Source of the DNA: Porticoccaceae bacterium
GTDB taxonomy: Bacteria > Pseudomonadota > Gammaproteobacteria > Pseudomonadales > Porticoccaceae
Direction: 5' to 3'
Assembly: GCA_029252555.1 (NCBI GenBank)
Contig: JAQXBF010000006.1
Coordinates: forward strand, 1-52,471
DNA: 52,471 bases
The translations under genes were made by a program, and so were the position numbers. Below, in pieces: positions 1 through 9,229 of the stretch (positions are counted from its first letter, which is position 1; each line of letters begins with the position of its first letter). The notes below the pieces were generated by a model. It searched no databases. It was not told where the DNA came from and saw nothing but the letters and a program-made list of their open reading frames with translations.

Positions 1-1527
1 CAATATCAAGCTGGTCAATGGGATGAGGCCGAAGTACTTTCGCTGGCTTTAACAAAAAAATTCCCGAAGCATCAATTTGGCTGGAAAATATTGGGTGCAG
101 TCTTAGGTCAGACTGGCAGACCATCTGAAGCCTTAGTAGCGAATCAAAAATCAATTGAGCTTTGTCCCAAAGATTGTGACTCCCATAATCAGTTGGGTTT
201 AGCGTTTCGAGATCTTGGCCGATTAATAGAGGCCGAATCAAGCTATCTTAATGCGATACAGCTGAATCCTACTTTTGCTGAGGCCCATAATAATCTGGGC
301 AGCGTACTGAAGGGACTTGGTAGGATAGATGAGGCAGAAAAATATATACGACAGGCCTTAGCGTTTAAACCCCAATTCTATGAGGCGCTTGGTAGTTTAG
401 CCGCAATAATGAGTAGACTGGAGAGATTTGACGAGGCTGAGAGATATTATCGGCAGGCTTTATCACTGCGGTCAGACTCAGCAACTATACACTTTAATTT
501 AGGTGTCGTACTTAAGGAGCAGGGGAGAATTGAGGAAGCTATGGCTTGTTATAGGCAGGCGATAGCATTGGATTCAGATTTTGCAGAAGGTCATATTAAT
601 TTGGCTATTGCTCTCACGGAAATTAATAGTCTTAAGGAAGCAGAAAAAAATTATTTGAAAGCGCTATCACTTGAGCCGAATCTTGTTGCAGCTCATAACA
701 ATTTTGGTGCTCTGCTGCTGCGATTAGGCAGATTAGAGGAAGCCGAATCAAGGTTTAAGTCAGCCATTGAAATTCAGCCTGACACTGCCAAAGCTCATTT
801 TAACTTAGGCAAGGTTTTTTATCGGATGAACGATCAACTGCAGGCAATTATGAGCATTGAAAAAGCGTTGGTCATTGAACCGCTAGCAATAGAGTATAAA
901 ATACTGTTAAGTATTTTCAGAGCAAGAGAGCGTAAAGGATGGGAAGGTATGGTGGCCGATGACACCGAATTTAAGGGTCGAAAGACACAAAAACACTCAG
1001 ATCCTATTATTAAAAATAGAATAGTAGCTAGTGAAGAAGTGTCGGCTATGTACGAGCTTAGTTCACAATCACTCACCGAAACAGGTCACTTGGATGCTCG
1101 TTATGGGAATGGGAGATGCTCTCAAGGCTGGAATTTATTCGAAAGTAAACACCCAGTGGTCATTAATGTTGCAGATGATTTGATTAACATTATGAGAACT
1201 GCATTTCAGTCAGAAATTTTTATAGAGTCATCTTTTTATAATATTTTGAGCGCTGGAGGTGGTTTAGTGCCTCATCAGCACTTGAGCAATCTTGATCGGG
1301 AGGAAGGGTTGGACTTGCAGTATCAGAAATACTCTCTCGTTTACTATCTTTCGGTAGGAGACCAAAGTGGTAAACAGCCCGGAATATTAGAGCTTTATGA
1401 TCCAGATGAGCAGATTCTTCCGCACGTGGGAATGATTATGATTTTCCCCTCTAGCAGATTCCATTCGGCGAGTTATGATGGTTCGAAAGATAGGGTTATG
1501 ATAGGCGTAAATTTTTATACCCTGTAA
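1..1527 (+). CDS. TPR-repeat protein with C-terminal 2OG-Fe(II) oxygenase domain (5' partial)
   Basis: The reading frame is open from base 1, and bases 1-90 already encode a TPR helix (GQWDEAEVLSLALTKKFP), so the true start lies upstream of the window. At least eight 34-residue TPR units run to about base 900, with the usual W/LG-Y-A-P periodicity. The last 170 residues resemble the small 2OG-Fe(II) oxygenase domain found after TPRs (PF13759 type): an HxH pair at 1273-1281 (PHQHLS), a third His near 1462 (SRFHSAS), and an RVMIGVNFY ending that carries the 2OG-binding Arg. Such proteins are thought to hydroxylate proteins or glycans; no substrate is known. Codon use is AT-richer than in the amine genes downstream. 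It is related over the TPR part to the protein at 49288-51027, which carries a different catalytic domain. Confidence 0.85.
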   Translation, partial: QYQAGQWDEAEVLSLALTKKFPKHQFGWKILGAVLGQTGRPSEALVANQKSIELCPKDCDSHNQLGLAFRDLGRLIEAESSYLNAIQLNPTFAEAHNNLGSVLKGLGRIDEAEKYIRQALAFKPQFYEALGSLAAIMSRLERFDEAERYYRQALSLRSDSATIHFNLGVVLKEQGRIEEAMACYRQAIALDSDFAEGHINLAIALTEINSLKEAEKNYLKALSLEPNLVAAHNNFGALLLRLGRLEEAESRFKSAIEIQPDTAKAHFNLGKVFYRMNDQLQAIMSIEKALVIEPLAIEYKILLSIFRARERKGWEGMVADDTEFKGRKTQKHSDPIIKNRIVASEEVSAMYELSSQSLTETGHLDARYGNGRCSQGWNLFESKHPVVINVADDLINIMRTAFQSEIFIESSFYNILSAGGGLVPHQHLSNLDREEGLDLQYQKYSLVYYLSVGDQSGKQPGILELYDPDEQILPHVGMIMIFPSSRFHSASYDGSKDRVMIGVNFYTL

Positions 1528-2101
1528 GATAAATTCCTTGGAATTGGTTATTATAGGAATAAAACTTTATGAGCGGTTAATGACCAAATAATGTGGAGTG
1601 TCATTTTGGTATTTGTGTTTTTACAGCTCTGGCAGAGCTTAAAGAAGTAGCGTATTTTTTAAAATTTTTCAAAAGGTATCGGCTACTTTATTTGGGTCAT
1701 TATTCAATTAATTGAAAAAATAGTTTTTAATTTGAGTGTTTAATGCTGGCGAATTTAGACGCTTCTGGCGACGCTAGCTTGACCAGATTTGTCTACCGGT
1801 ATCTGTTGTCGAATTTGAAGCAAGATTACAGCTGGCCATACTCCGACATAATGCACCCATTGCAGTTTTGACACTGTTTTTCATATACAACCTAAATAGA
1901 GCCTGCATTTATTTCTACGATAATTATGTGATTGTGTCAAAGTGAGTTATCAAAGCATCTGTGAGAATCTTCAGTCCTATGCGCCTACTTACATCCTCAA
2001 GCAGATAAAAAATAATAATTATTCTTTACCTACAGGCAAGATACTTGTGAGCAGTAAATTTAGATACGGCTGGAAAAACATATCCCCAATCGGAGCTAGC
2101 T
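1528..2101. other. 574-base intergenic region, AT-rich
   Basis: No convincing gene. A 60-codon GTG-started frame (1942-2124) lacks a ribosome site and runs into the next gene. A short hairpin AGCTCT-ggc-AGAGCT lies at 1625-1639 without a T-run. A TTGACA at 1868-1873 with a weak TAAATA 19 bases later (1893-1898) could be the promoter of the downstream operon. The long spacer between the AT-rich TPR gene and the amine genes marks a change of region. Confidence 0.5.
1868..1898 (+). promoter_or_regulatory. possible promoter for the 2102 operon
   Basis: A perfect -35 TTGACA (1868-1873) is followed, after a long 19-base spacer, by TAAATA (1893-1898). The -10 match is poor, so this is only a candidate; start-site mapping would decide. 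Confidence 0.3.
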
Positions 2102-3346
2102 ATGAAAAAGAGTGTGTTTTTTGATTTCTTGCATCGTCGAGAACATCTGGACTTTGATAGTTTTTTAGCTCAAAGCGAGGAAGGCCAGGACTATATCGAC
2201 TGGAATGGTTTTCTTCTGCCTCAGCAATATGGCCTTGAATCGGAGCATGGAGCTGAGGCTGAATATAGAGCCATACGCTCCAGCTGTGCTGTATTCGATG
2301 TATCACCTATGTGCAAAATCTGCATTTCAGGCCCTCAGGCAGGCCGCCTGCTAGATTATGTAATGACTCGTCCAGTCAGCATGGCTCCTGCTTTGCGCGG
2401 GATTTATGTGGCGTTCTGCCATGAGGATGGCAGCCTGAAAGATGATTCCATCCTTTATAAATTTGCTGATGACGACTATCTGCTGATGTCCTCAGACATA
2501 GATCACTCTCTTTATTTTGAGCTGCTAAGTCAGAGTCTAAGTATTGCTCCTGGTGATGTGCAGATCAGCAAGTGCACCAATGACTTGTGCGGTTTAGCTG
2601 TTCAGGGGCCGCAATCTGCGGCAGTGCTTTGGAGTATGGGATTTGCTAAAGTTGAGCAGCTAAACCCTTTTGTGGTGGCTGAATATGCTTTTGCTGGGGG
2701 CACTATTTGGGTTGCACGAATGGGATTTACCGCTGATCTTGGTTACGAATGCTGGCTGTCCCCCGAGCAGGCGCATGCCTTTACTCAGGGTATTGAAAAG
2801 GCTCGTCGAGATTTGAGAATTGCCATTCCAGGCTATGGCTTAAGGGCGCTAGAGGCCTGCCGGCTTGAGGGAGGGTTTGTGGTTGCGGGCTGGGACTTTG
2901 CCACAGAGATTGACCCAGACCCAGATTTTCAGCGATCTCCTTTTGAAGTAGGTCTGGGCTGGCTGGTAAAGCTGAAAGGCAACGATTTTGTTGGCAGAGA
3001 TGCACTGGTGCAACAACAGGAGGTTGGCCAGACCCATGTGCTGCGCGTCATGAAAACTCAAACTCAGGTGAAACCAGCAGATGGTACCCCAGTGTTTGCC
3101 GCGGTTGATGGCAACAGGCAACGGCAGGTTGGCAGTATCAATTGTTCTGCTTGGTCTTGGGGGATGCAGCTAACCATTGGCAATATTTCATTGGCCGCCG
3201 AGTTCGCTCATCTTGAGGCCGCTTGGTTTGAGCAGGATGGCTGTCAATGTGCAATTGATTTAACTCAGGGCCCGATGCTTGTGCTAGCGCGCCGCAATAC
3301 TGTGCCTGCAGCCTTGCTAATTGGCGATGGGGATTTTCCTCTCTGA
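2102..3346 (+). CDS. GcvT-like folate-binding protein, divergent copy
   Basis: 414 residues, similar throughout to the GcvT/aminomethyltransferase family (folate-binding domain, then C-terminal barrel). Family members move one-carbon groups from amines or S-methyl compounds to tetrahydrofolate. The acidic pair that includes the catalytic Asp of GcvT is kept (D114-D115 in GSLKDDSILY), but the motif TRDI of the three other copies here is TRPV, and FTGDLGYE is FTADLGYE. It also lacks the C-terminal TPPxAF-like ending of the others, so it is a separate subtype and may have altered folate handling. ATG at 2102 has a GGAGC site seven bases upstream. It precedes the type I oxidoreductase by 90 bases and probably leads that operon. 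No gcvH or gcvP is nearby, so this is not the glycine cleavage system. Confidence 0.8.
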   Translation: MKKSVFFDFLHRREHLDFDSFLAQSEEGQDYIDWNGFLLPQQYGLESEHGAEAEYRAIRSSCAVFDVSPMCKICISGPQAGRLLDYVMTRPVSMAPALRGIYVAFCHEDGSLKDDSILYKFADDDYLLMSSDIDHSLYFELLSQSLSIAPGDVQISKCTNDLCGLAVQGPQSAAVLWSMGFAKVEQLNPFVVAEYAFAGGTIWVARMGFTADLGYECWLSPEQAHAFTQGIEKARRDLRIAIPGYGLRALEACRLEGGFVVAGWDFATEIDPDPDFQRSPFEVGLGWLVKLKGNDFVGRDALVQQQEVGQTHVLRVMKTQTQVKPADGTPVFAAVDGNRQRQVGSINCSAWSWGMQLTIGNISLAAEFAHLEAAWFEQDGCQCAIDLTQGPMLVLARRNTVPAALLIGDGDFPL

Positions 3347-3436
3347 GGGAGTGCTTCCCGTCCTATAGGCTGCTAAAGATGATCGCCTATTGCTGGTTAT
3401 ACTCGAGAAAATCAAGAATAAATCTGGTGTTGGACC

Positions 3437-5050
3437 ATGGAAAAATATGATGCGATCATTATTGGGGCTGGCCATAACGGATTGACCAATGCCGCCTTTC
3501 TCGCCAAGGCGGGGCTTGATGTGGTGGTGTTGGAAAAAAATAACTATGTAGGTGGAGCCACCGCGAGCTTGGAGCTCTACGAGGGTTGGAAGTACTCCAA
3601 TTGCTCCTATGTGTGCAGTTTGTTTCGCCCAGAGATTTATCAGGCCCTAGATCTGGGCCGTCATGGTTTGGAAGTAGTGCCCCTTCAGGGCAGTGTTTCT
3701 TTAATGCAGAATGGCGATCATTTTGGTAGCTATCATCAGTCCGAGGTTCGCCGTCGGGAAATTATGCGCCATTCTAAGCGCGACGCTGATGCAGCGATTC
3801 GCTTTGACGCGGACCTGATGAAGTGGTGCCGACTGATTCGCGGGTTTCTGCTGCGCACCCCGCCAGACCCAGCTTCATTTAGAATGCGCGATGCCATGGA
3901 ATTCGCCCATCTTCTTAAGCGGTTTTACAGCCTTACAGAAAGCCAGATTTACGAATTTATTCGCTTCTTCACCATGTCGATTGCCGAGTATCTAGAGCAG
4001 TATTTTGAGAGCGATATTATTTTGGCCCACTTCTCTGGGGGCAGCATTATCGGTACCGGCCTGGGAGTATATTCTCCGGGCACCGCTTACGTGCTGCTGC
4101 ACCATGCTATGGGAGATGTGGATGGCAATGTGGGTTCCTGGGGTTTTGCCCGCGGTGGCATGGGGTCGGTCTCCCAAGCGATCGCCTCGTCGTTCCAGTC
4201 TTTTGGTGGCAAAATTCGGACCAATGCCGAGGTGCAGCAAATTGCAGTTAAAGGTCGCAAGGCCACTGGCGTTGTATTAGCCTCCGGCGAAGAGGTCTCG
4301 GCTAAAGTGGTAGTTTCTAACCTCGATGCTAAGCGCACATTTCTCAATGTGATGGATGCCAATGATGTGCCGGATGATTTGCTTCATCGGGCTAAAAATT
4401 TCAAAATTCGCGGCTCCTCAGGCAAGGTCAATATAGCCCTTGATGGCATGCCTGAATTTCCTGCGATTCCCAGTGGCTCACCTCTGACATTGGGGCATAT
4501 GCATTTTACCGATAGCCTTGAGCGGCTGGAGCGAGCCTTTGACGATTGGAAGGACGACCGCTGGTCTGCAGACCCCTACGTGGATATGGTGATTCCCACT
4601 CAGTACGACCCGACCATGTCACCGCCGGGCAAACATATGATGTCGGTGTTTGTGCAGTACTGCCCAGCAGAGGTTGAAGGGGGCTGGACTGATGCAAAAA
4701 GAGATGCCTTTGGCGCTACCGTGATTGACCAGATCGCCGACTACAGCCCCAATTTTAAAGATTTGATACTCCATGCCGAGATTCGCACACCCCGAGAGTT
4801 AGAAGCCGAGGTTGGTTTAACCGAGGGCAATATTTTTCAGGGGGAATTAACTCTGGATCAGCTGATGTTTAATCGGCCATTCCCAGGCTATGCCCAGTAT
4901 CGCGGGCCGGTCAAGAATATGTATATGTGCAGCTCCTCCAATCATCCCGGGGGCGGTGTGATGGGTGCGCCTGGTGCCAATTCGGCAAGGGAAATACTGC
5001 TGGACTTAGGCAAGACAGACACGACTCCGGAGGATTTTGGTGATGACTAA
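3437..5050 (+). CDS. FAD-dependent oxidoreductase, PYROXD2-like type I (module 1)
   Basis: 537 residues of the phytoene-desaturase-like/PYROXD2 fold. An N-terminal dinucleotide motif IIIGAGHNGLTNAAFLAKAG (residues 7-26) binds FAD, and a C-terminal signature with NIFQGELTLDQL and HPGGGVMGAPGANSAREIL closes the FAD site. No signal peptide, so cytoplasmic. Automated pipelines tend to call these phytoene desaturases, but there are no crtB/crtE genes here and the partners are GcvT-like proteins, so amine oxidation is the better inference. Type I proteins in this window (also 10795 and 27483) share SNCSYVCS-like and GSSGKVNIALDG blocks and an acidic tail. Its last eight bases overlap the start of the type II gene, which suggests translational coupling and a 1:1 complex. 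ATG 3437 gives the standard MEKYDAIIIGAGHNG start. Confidence 0.88.
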   Translation: MEKYDAIIIGAGHNGLTNAAFLAKAGLDVVVLEKNNYVGGATASLELYEGWKYSNCSYVCSLFRPEIYQALDLGRHGLEVVPLQGSVSLMQNGDHFGSYHQSEVRRREIMRHSKRDADAAIRFDADLMKWCRLIRGFLLRTPPDPASFRMRDAMEFAHLLKRFYSLTESQIYEFIRFFTMSIAEYLEQYFESDIILAHFSGGSIIGTGLGVYSPGTAYVLLHHAMGDVDGNVGSWGFARGGMGSVSQAIASSFQSFGGKIRTNAEVQQIAVKGRKATGVVLASGEEVSAKVVVSNLDAKRTFLNVMDANDVPDDLLHRAKNFKIRGSSGKVNIALDGMPEFPAIPSGSPLTLGHMHFTDSLERLERAFDDWKDDRWSADPYVDMVIPTQYDPTMSPPGKHMMSVFVQYCPAEVEGGWTDAKRDAFGATVIDQIADYSPNFKDLILHAEIRTPRELEAEVGLTEGNIFQGELTLDQLMFNRPFPGYAQYRGPVKNMYMCSSSNHPGGGVMGAPGANSAREILLDLGKTDTTPEDFGDD

Positions 5051-6605
5051 ATCTTTCAAGGTAATCATTGTCGGGGGTGGCCACAATGGGCTGGTTTGTG
5101 CCACCTATTTGGCTGCGGCTGGGCATCAGGTGCAGGTGCTGGAAGCCAGAGACAGCTTGGGTGGCGGTGCGGCGACTAGCGAATTTGCCAAGGGCTACAG
5201 AGTTTCCGGCCTTGCCCATATTCTCCATTCCTTAAGCCCTAAGGTGCGCAAGGATTTAAAGCTTGATACCGCTGGTCTTGAGCCCGGTACAGCGGTGGAG
5301 ACTATCGCCTTGGATACGGCAGGGCAGCATATTCGCATAGGCAGCACAGAGGTTTCCGGTGACGGCTTATCTGCTGAGGATATTAATGCCTACCGCCAAT
5401 TTAAGGCAGACTTTACTCATTACGCCGGTGCCCTTCAGCCATTAATCATGAATAAGCCACCGCGGCTAAAGGGCATGGATAGCAAGGATAAAACCACCCT
5501 GGCTAAATTGGGCTGGCAGCTGCGTTTTGGGCTGGGCAAAAAATCGATGCGGGAATTTTTGCGGGTCGGCGGTATTAATATTTATGATGTGCTTGACGAG
5601 GTGATCGATAGCCCGCAACTAAAAGGGGCAATTGCCGTGGATGCTGTACTGGGCCAGCATATGGGCCCTCGCACACCGAATTCCGTACTCACCTATCTCC
5701 ATCGGCTCTGGGGTGAAACCCACAGTCAGGCAAGCTTGCCTGCTGGAGGTATGGGTCAGGTTGCCAGTGCCCTTGAACGGGCGGCTACTGATGCTGGCGT
5801 GAGTCTGCGCACCAGCGCCGCTGTTGCGCGCATAACCGTAAGCGACGGGCTAGCTAAGGGCGTTGAGTTGCGCTCTGGTGAGTGCCTTGAGGCGGATATT
5901 GTGGTCTCTAATGCCGATGCCAAAACCACCTTTTTAGACTTGGTAGACAGTGCAGAACTGGATGCCATGTTTGTGCATCGGGTCAATTCCATACGCTCTT
6001 TGGGCAATGTCGCCAAATTACATTTTGCTCTTAATGGGCTGCCAAAGATCAATGGCCTCTTGCAGGAAGGGTTGGGGCACAGGCTGCTGATTGCGCCCAA
6101 TATGCGCTATGTAGAGCATGCTTTTAATCATGCCAAATACGGAGAGTTCTCTGAGAACCCGGTGCTGGAGATCACTATACCCAGTATTGCAGACCCTTCT
6201 CTGGCTCCAGCTGGCCATCATGTAATGTCTGTATCCGCGACCTTTGCGCCCTATGGGTTAAAGCAGGGCTGGGATAAACAGCGAGAGGCTTTTACCCAGC
6301 GGGTTATCCATTGCATCGAGCAATATGCACCGGGGTTTGTCGAGCAAATTGTGGCTCAGGAGCTATTAACACCTGTGGATATTGAGGCTCAATACCATGT
6401 TACGGGAGGCCATTGGCACCATGGGGAGATGGCCATTGATCAGTTGTTTATGATGCGCCCGATTCATGGTGCGGCCCAATACGATACGCCAATAAATGGC
6501 CTGTTTCTGTGCGGCGCCGCAGCGCATCCCGGCGGTGGCCTGACTGGTATTCCCGGGCATAACGCGGCCCAGCGAATACTGGCCATGGCAAAGGAAGGCT
6601 TCTAA
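5043..6605 (+). CDS. FAD-dependent oxidoreductase, PYROXD2-like type II (module 1)
   Basis: 520 residues, same fold as the upstream gene but a different subtype: N-terminal IIVGGGHNGLVCATYLAAAG and a C-terminal GGHWHHGEMAIDQLFMMRP followed by HPGGGLTGIPGHNAA. The HWHH stretch near the expected flavin site is found in all three type II copies and no type I copy. The frame also contains TTG 5037 and GTG 5040; ATG 5043 is chosen because GGAGG lies nine bases upstream and it gives the overlap ATGACTAA with the type I stop. The stop overlaps the next ATG by one base (TAATG at 6603-6607). It probably forms a heteromer with the type I protein; which subunit binds substrate is unknown. Confidence 0.87.
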   Translation: MTKSFKVIIVGGGHNGLVCATYLAAAGHQVQVLEARDSLGGGAATSEFAKGYRVSGLAHILHSLSPKVRKDLKLDTAGLEPGTAVETIALDTAGQHIRIGSTEVSGDGLSAEDINAYRQFKADFTHYAGALQPLIMNKPPRLKGMDSKDKTTLAKLGWQLRFGLGKKSMREFLRVGGINIYDVLDEVIDSPQLKGAIAVDAVLGQHMGPRTPNSVLTYLHRLWGETHSQASLPAGGMGQVASALERAATDAGVSLRTSAAVARITVSDGLAKGVELRSGECLEADIVVSNADAKTTFLDLVDSAELDAMFVHRVNSIRSLGNVAKLHFALNGLPKINGLLQEGLGHRLLIAPNMRYVEHAFNHAKYGEFSENPVLEITIPSIADPSLAPAGHHVMSVSATFAPYGLKQGWDKQREAFTQRVIHCIEQYAPGFVEQIVAQELLTPVDIEAQYHVTGGHWHHGEMAIDQLFMMRPIHGAAQYDTPINGLFLCGAAAHPGGGLTGIPGHNAAQRILAMAKEGF

Positions 6606-7825
6606 TGTCGAAACAAGCGATAGATTTAACGCCGCAGCCAAACTTTAGGCAGGTACTGCAGCCCACGCCATTTCATCAGCGTATGGTTGAGCATTGCCCT
6701 ATACAAAACTGGATGTCATGGAATGGTTATCAGACCCCGAGGGTTTGCGACCAATTGGCCTCGGAGTACTTTGCCATTCGCAGCACCTGCAGTGTTATGG
6801 ATCTGACACCGATGGAGAAATATCGCATTATAGGCCCAGATGCAGTGAAGTTTCTCAATCGGCTGGTTACCCGAGATATTAGTGGCCTCAAGCCTGGGCG
6901 AGTGACCTATGTCATCTGGTGCAACGACGAGGGCAAAGTGCTTGACGATGGCACTTTATTCCATCTTGAGCAGGGTGACTATCGCCTCTGTGCCCAGCAT
7001 CACCAACTTGATTGGCTGCTGCTGTCGAGTCTGGGAATGGATGTGAGCATTGAGGAAGAAACTCACAATATCGCTGCGCTGTCGGTGCAGGGCCCAACCT
7101 CTTTTTCGGTGCTCAGTGCCGCTGGTTTGCAAGGTCTGGATACATTGAAACCCTTTGGTATCTGCCAATCTGTTCTACATGGTTTTGATGTCACCATTTC
7201 CCGCACCGGCTTTACCGGTGATCTGGGTTATGAGTTGTGGGTTGATCCCAGCAATGGGTTGGCTCTCTGGGACGCCATTTTTATGCTCAAAGATAATGGG
7301 CTTTTTGATATTCGAACCATAGGCTTGTCAGCTCTTGAAATGGTGCGTATCGAAGCCGGATTTATTATGCCCGGTGATGACTTTAATACGGCCGAGTCAA
7401 CGATTCGCGCAGACCATGACCGCTCTCCCTACGAGTTGGGTCTGGGCTGGCTGGTGGACTTTGACAAACCCTATTTTACGGGCAAGCGAGCACTGATCCA
7501 TGAATATAGTCAGCCGATTGCACGGCGGCTGGTCAAACTGCAAGTCGAGGGCAATAAGCCGCCGGCCGACTCTTTTTTATACGATGGCAAAGGGGGTCGC
7601 CGAATAGGCACGATTAAGTCCCACAGCTGGTCTCCAATCCTTAAAACCAATGTCTGTATGGCTGATATCGAATATCGAAATGGTCTTCCCCCGGGTGAGA
7701 TATGGGCGGAAATTTACTATCAGAAGGAACTGGAATGGCGCGCCACCTGGGCCAAATGCTCGGTGTCGGAGAAGCCTTTTTGGGTACATCCAAGGCGACT
7801 GGCTACGCCACCACAGGCTTTTTAG
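6605..7825 (+). CDS. GcvT-like folate-dependent protein (module 1)
   Basis: 406 residues of the GcvT/aminomethyltransferase family. The acidic pair D114-D115 (GKVLDDGTLF), TRDIS and SRTGFTGDLGYELW correspond to the folate and catalytic regions of the T-protein. It ends in RRLATPPQAF, closely matched by the module 2 copy. By analogy with heteromeric sarcosine oxidase and dimethylglycine oxidase, where a GcvT-like domain captures the imine or formaldehyde made at the flavin as 5,10-methylene-THF, it is inferred to take one-carbon units from the two FAD proteins upstream. The start codon overlaps the stop of the type II gene. Confidence is high for family and moderate for role. Confidence 0.87.
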   Translation: MSKQAIDLTPQPNFRQVLQPTPFHQRMVEHCPIQNWMSWNGYQTPRVCDQLASEYFAIRSTCSVMDLTPMEKYRIIGPDAVKFLNRLVTRDISGLKPGRVTYVIWCNDEGKVLDDGTLFHLEQGDYRLCAQHHQLDWLLLSSLGMDVSIEEETHNIAALSVQGPTSFSVLSAAGLQGLDTLKPFGICQSVLHGFDVTISRTGFTGDLGYELWVDPSNGLALWDAIFMLKDNGLFDIRTIGLSALEMVRIEAGFIMPGDDFNTAESTIRADHDRSPYELGLGWLVDFDKPYFTGKRALIHEYSQPIARRLVKLQVEGNKPPADSFLYDGKGGRRIGTIKSHSWSPILKTNVCMADIEYRNGLPPGEIWAEIYYQKELEWRATWAKCSVSEKPFWVHPRRLATPPQAF

Positions 7826-7836
7826 GGGGGCTTAAT

Positions 7837-8244
7837 ATGCTAACTGGCAGGTGTGAATGCGCCAAAGTGAAGTATCAGGTTGAGGGTCAAATACACGACT
7901 TTAGTCATTGTCATTGCAGCCAGTGCCGTCGTTTGCACGGGGCAGCTTTTGCAACCTTTGCCGGTGTCTCCCGCGCCGATTTCCGCTATCGCAGTGGCGA
8001 GTCAGATCTGGTCAGCTATGCCTCATCAGATAGCCATAGTCGGGTATTCTGTAGTCACTGCGGCTCCAATATTCTGGTGGCATTGACCACTGAACCCGAT
8101 GACCTCTATCTGGCTATGGGCACCATGGATGGCAATCCGGATTGCCCACCGGATTACCATATCTTTGTTGGCTCAAAGGCGCCCTGGTACAGGTTGAATG
8201 ATAAGGCCCCCGGCTACGAGACTTTTCCCGAGGATGAGGCCTAA
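7837..8244 (+). CDS. GFA/CENP-V family zinc protein
   Basis: 135 residues with the full zinc-site pattern of the glutathione-dependent formaldehyde-activating (Gfa) fold: C6 and C8, C25-x-C27-x2-C30 (HCHCSQC), and C72-x2-C75 (FCSHCGS). Family members bind glutathione adducts or act as C-S lyases; the formaldehyde-activating role was described in Paracoccus and has been disputed. The frame is open upstream to 7702, but ATG 7837 is chosen because AGGGGGG lies six bases before it and the domain begins there. It follows the GcvT-like gene by 11 bases and overlaps the next start (TAATG), so it is co-translated with a demethylation module, where scavenging formaldehyde adducts would make sense. Confidence 0.85.
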   Translation: MLTGRCECAKVKYQVEGQIHDFSHCHCSQCRRLHGAAFATFAGVSRADFRYRSGESDLVSYASSDSHSRVFCSHCGSNILVALTTEPDDLYLAMGTMDGNPDCPPDYHIFVGSKAPWYRLNDKAPGYETFPEDEA

Positions 8245-9101
8245 TGTTTAACGCCATGATGACTCGGCTAACAAACCCGTCTCCGGAGTTTCGCCAGGGA
8301 CTCAAACTAGTGGTCTACTCATTATTACTGATCAATTTTGCCCTCTACATCAGAAATGACTGGGTCATCTCTGGCCACACATTGCACGCGGGAAGCACTT
8401 TGCTGGAATGGACCAGAGCCTTTGCCGTGACCATCGATGAAAGTGCCTGGATAATACTGCTGGTTCTTTTTGAGATGGAGACCTATCTGCTAGCAGACAA
8501 TGCCCTATCCAGAAAACAATCAATGTTTATGCAGTTGGTGCGCATTATCTGTTACATCAGCTTGGCTCATACCCTTTACGCCTACACCGTTTATCTGCAG
8601 GAGTTAAATAGTGCCGTGCTTATTGATGGGGTAAGCAATCTCTGCCAGCTGGTGAGCAAGGATTTGTCTTACGCCTACAACTTGGTGTACACCGACTTGA
8701 CGGCAGATAACTGCGCCGCTCTGTCCACCGCCAATCAGTTTTACTATATAGACCCGCCCAAATTTTTTATTGTGCAAGACGGGGCAGGGTTAGGTATTGA
8801 GCTAGAGCTTGCCTGGGTTGACCTCATAGAAGCCATAGTATGGCTACTGATTCTATTTACCATCGAAGTTGCAGTCTGGCTGCAGGATGGCAATATCAGC
8901 GAGGGCGTGGCGTTTAGGGTGCTGGCCAGGATCAAGCTGTTTCTCTATTCCCTGTTGTGGATGGCGATTATCTATTGGCTGTACCGCGGCCACTACATGT
9001 TTGCCTGGGATGAGTTAGTCTGGATTGCAGGGTTTGTGGCCATTGAGATGAATATGAGGGCTTGGCGCAAAGAATTGATTGAAGCTAATCAGGCAGCCTG
9101 A
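8244..9101 (+). CDS. Conserved-looking six-helix membrane protein of unknown function
   Basis: 285 residues, not recognised. Hydrophobic segments near residues 20-38, 56-72, 87-108, 188-208, 222-242 and 248-264 suggest about six transmembrane helices, with a loop of about 80 residues between helices 3 and 4 that contains two cysteines (in SNLCQ and DNCAA). Several acidic residues lie in or beside the helices (TIDESAW, FEMETY, WVDLIEA, FTIEVAVW, AIEMNM), resembling voltage-sensor or channel-like proteins more than a carrier. The start overlaps the GFA stop, so it belongs to the module 1 transcript. It could export or sense an amine or product; this is speculation. Confidence 0.65.
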   Translation: MFNAMMTRLTNPSPEFRQGLKLVVYSLLLINFALYIRNDWVISGHTLHAGSTLLEWTRAFAVTIDESAWIILLVLFEMETYLLADNALSRKQSMFMQLVRIICYISLAHTLYAYTVYLQELNSAVLIDGVSNLCQLVSKDLSYAYNLVYTDLTADNCAALSTANQFYYIDPPKFFIVQDGAGLGIELELAWVDLIEAIVWLLILFTIEVAVWLQDGNISEGVAFRVLARIKLFLYSLLWMAIIYWLYRGHYMFAWDELVWIAGFVAIEMNMRAWRKELIEANQAA

Positions 9102-9229
9102 ATTTTGTTCTGTGGTTTTTCGATGGCCAGGTGCTTTTAAGGTAAAGCGACGGGTTTCTAAGCGTATAGGCACGGTGGCTGAAAACCGGCGCGAATAATA
9201 GGCTAAAGCTAATTGTTTACTGAGCTAAT

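Noticed and set aside
1942-2124. 60-codon open frame starting at GTG
   Set aside because: No ribosome site, no recognisable domain, and it overlaps the well-supported GcvT-like start at 2102.
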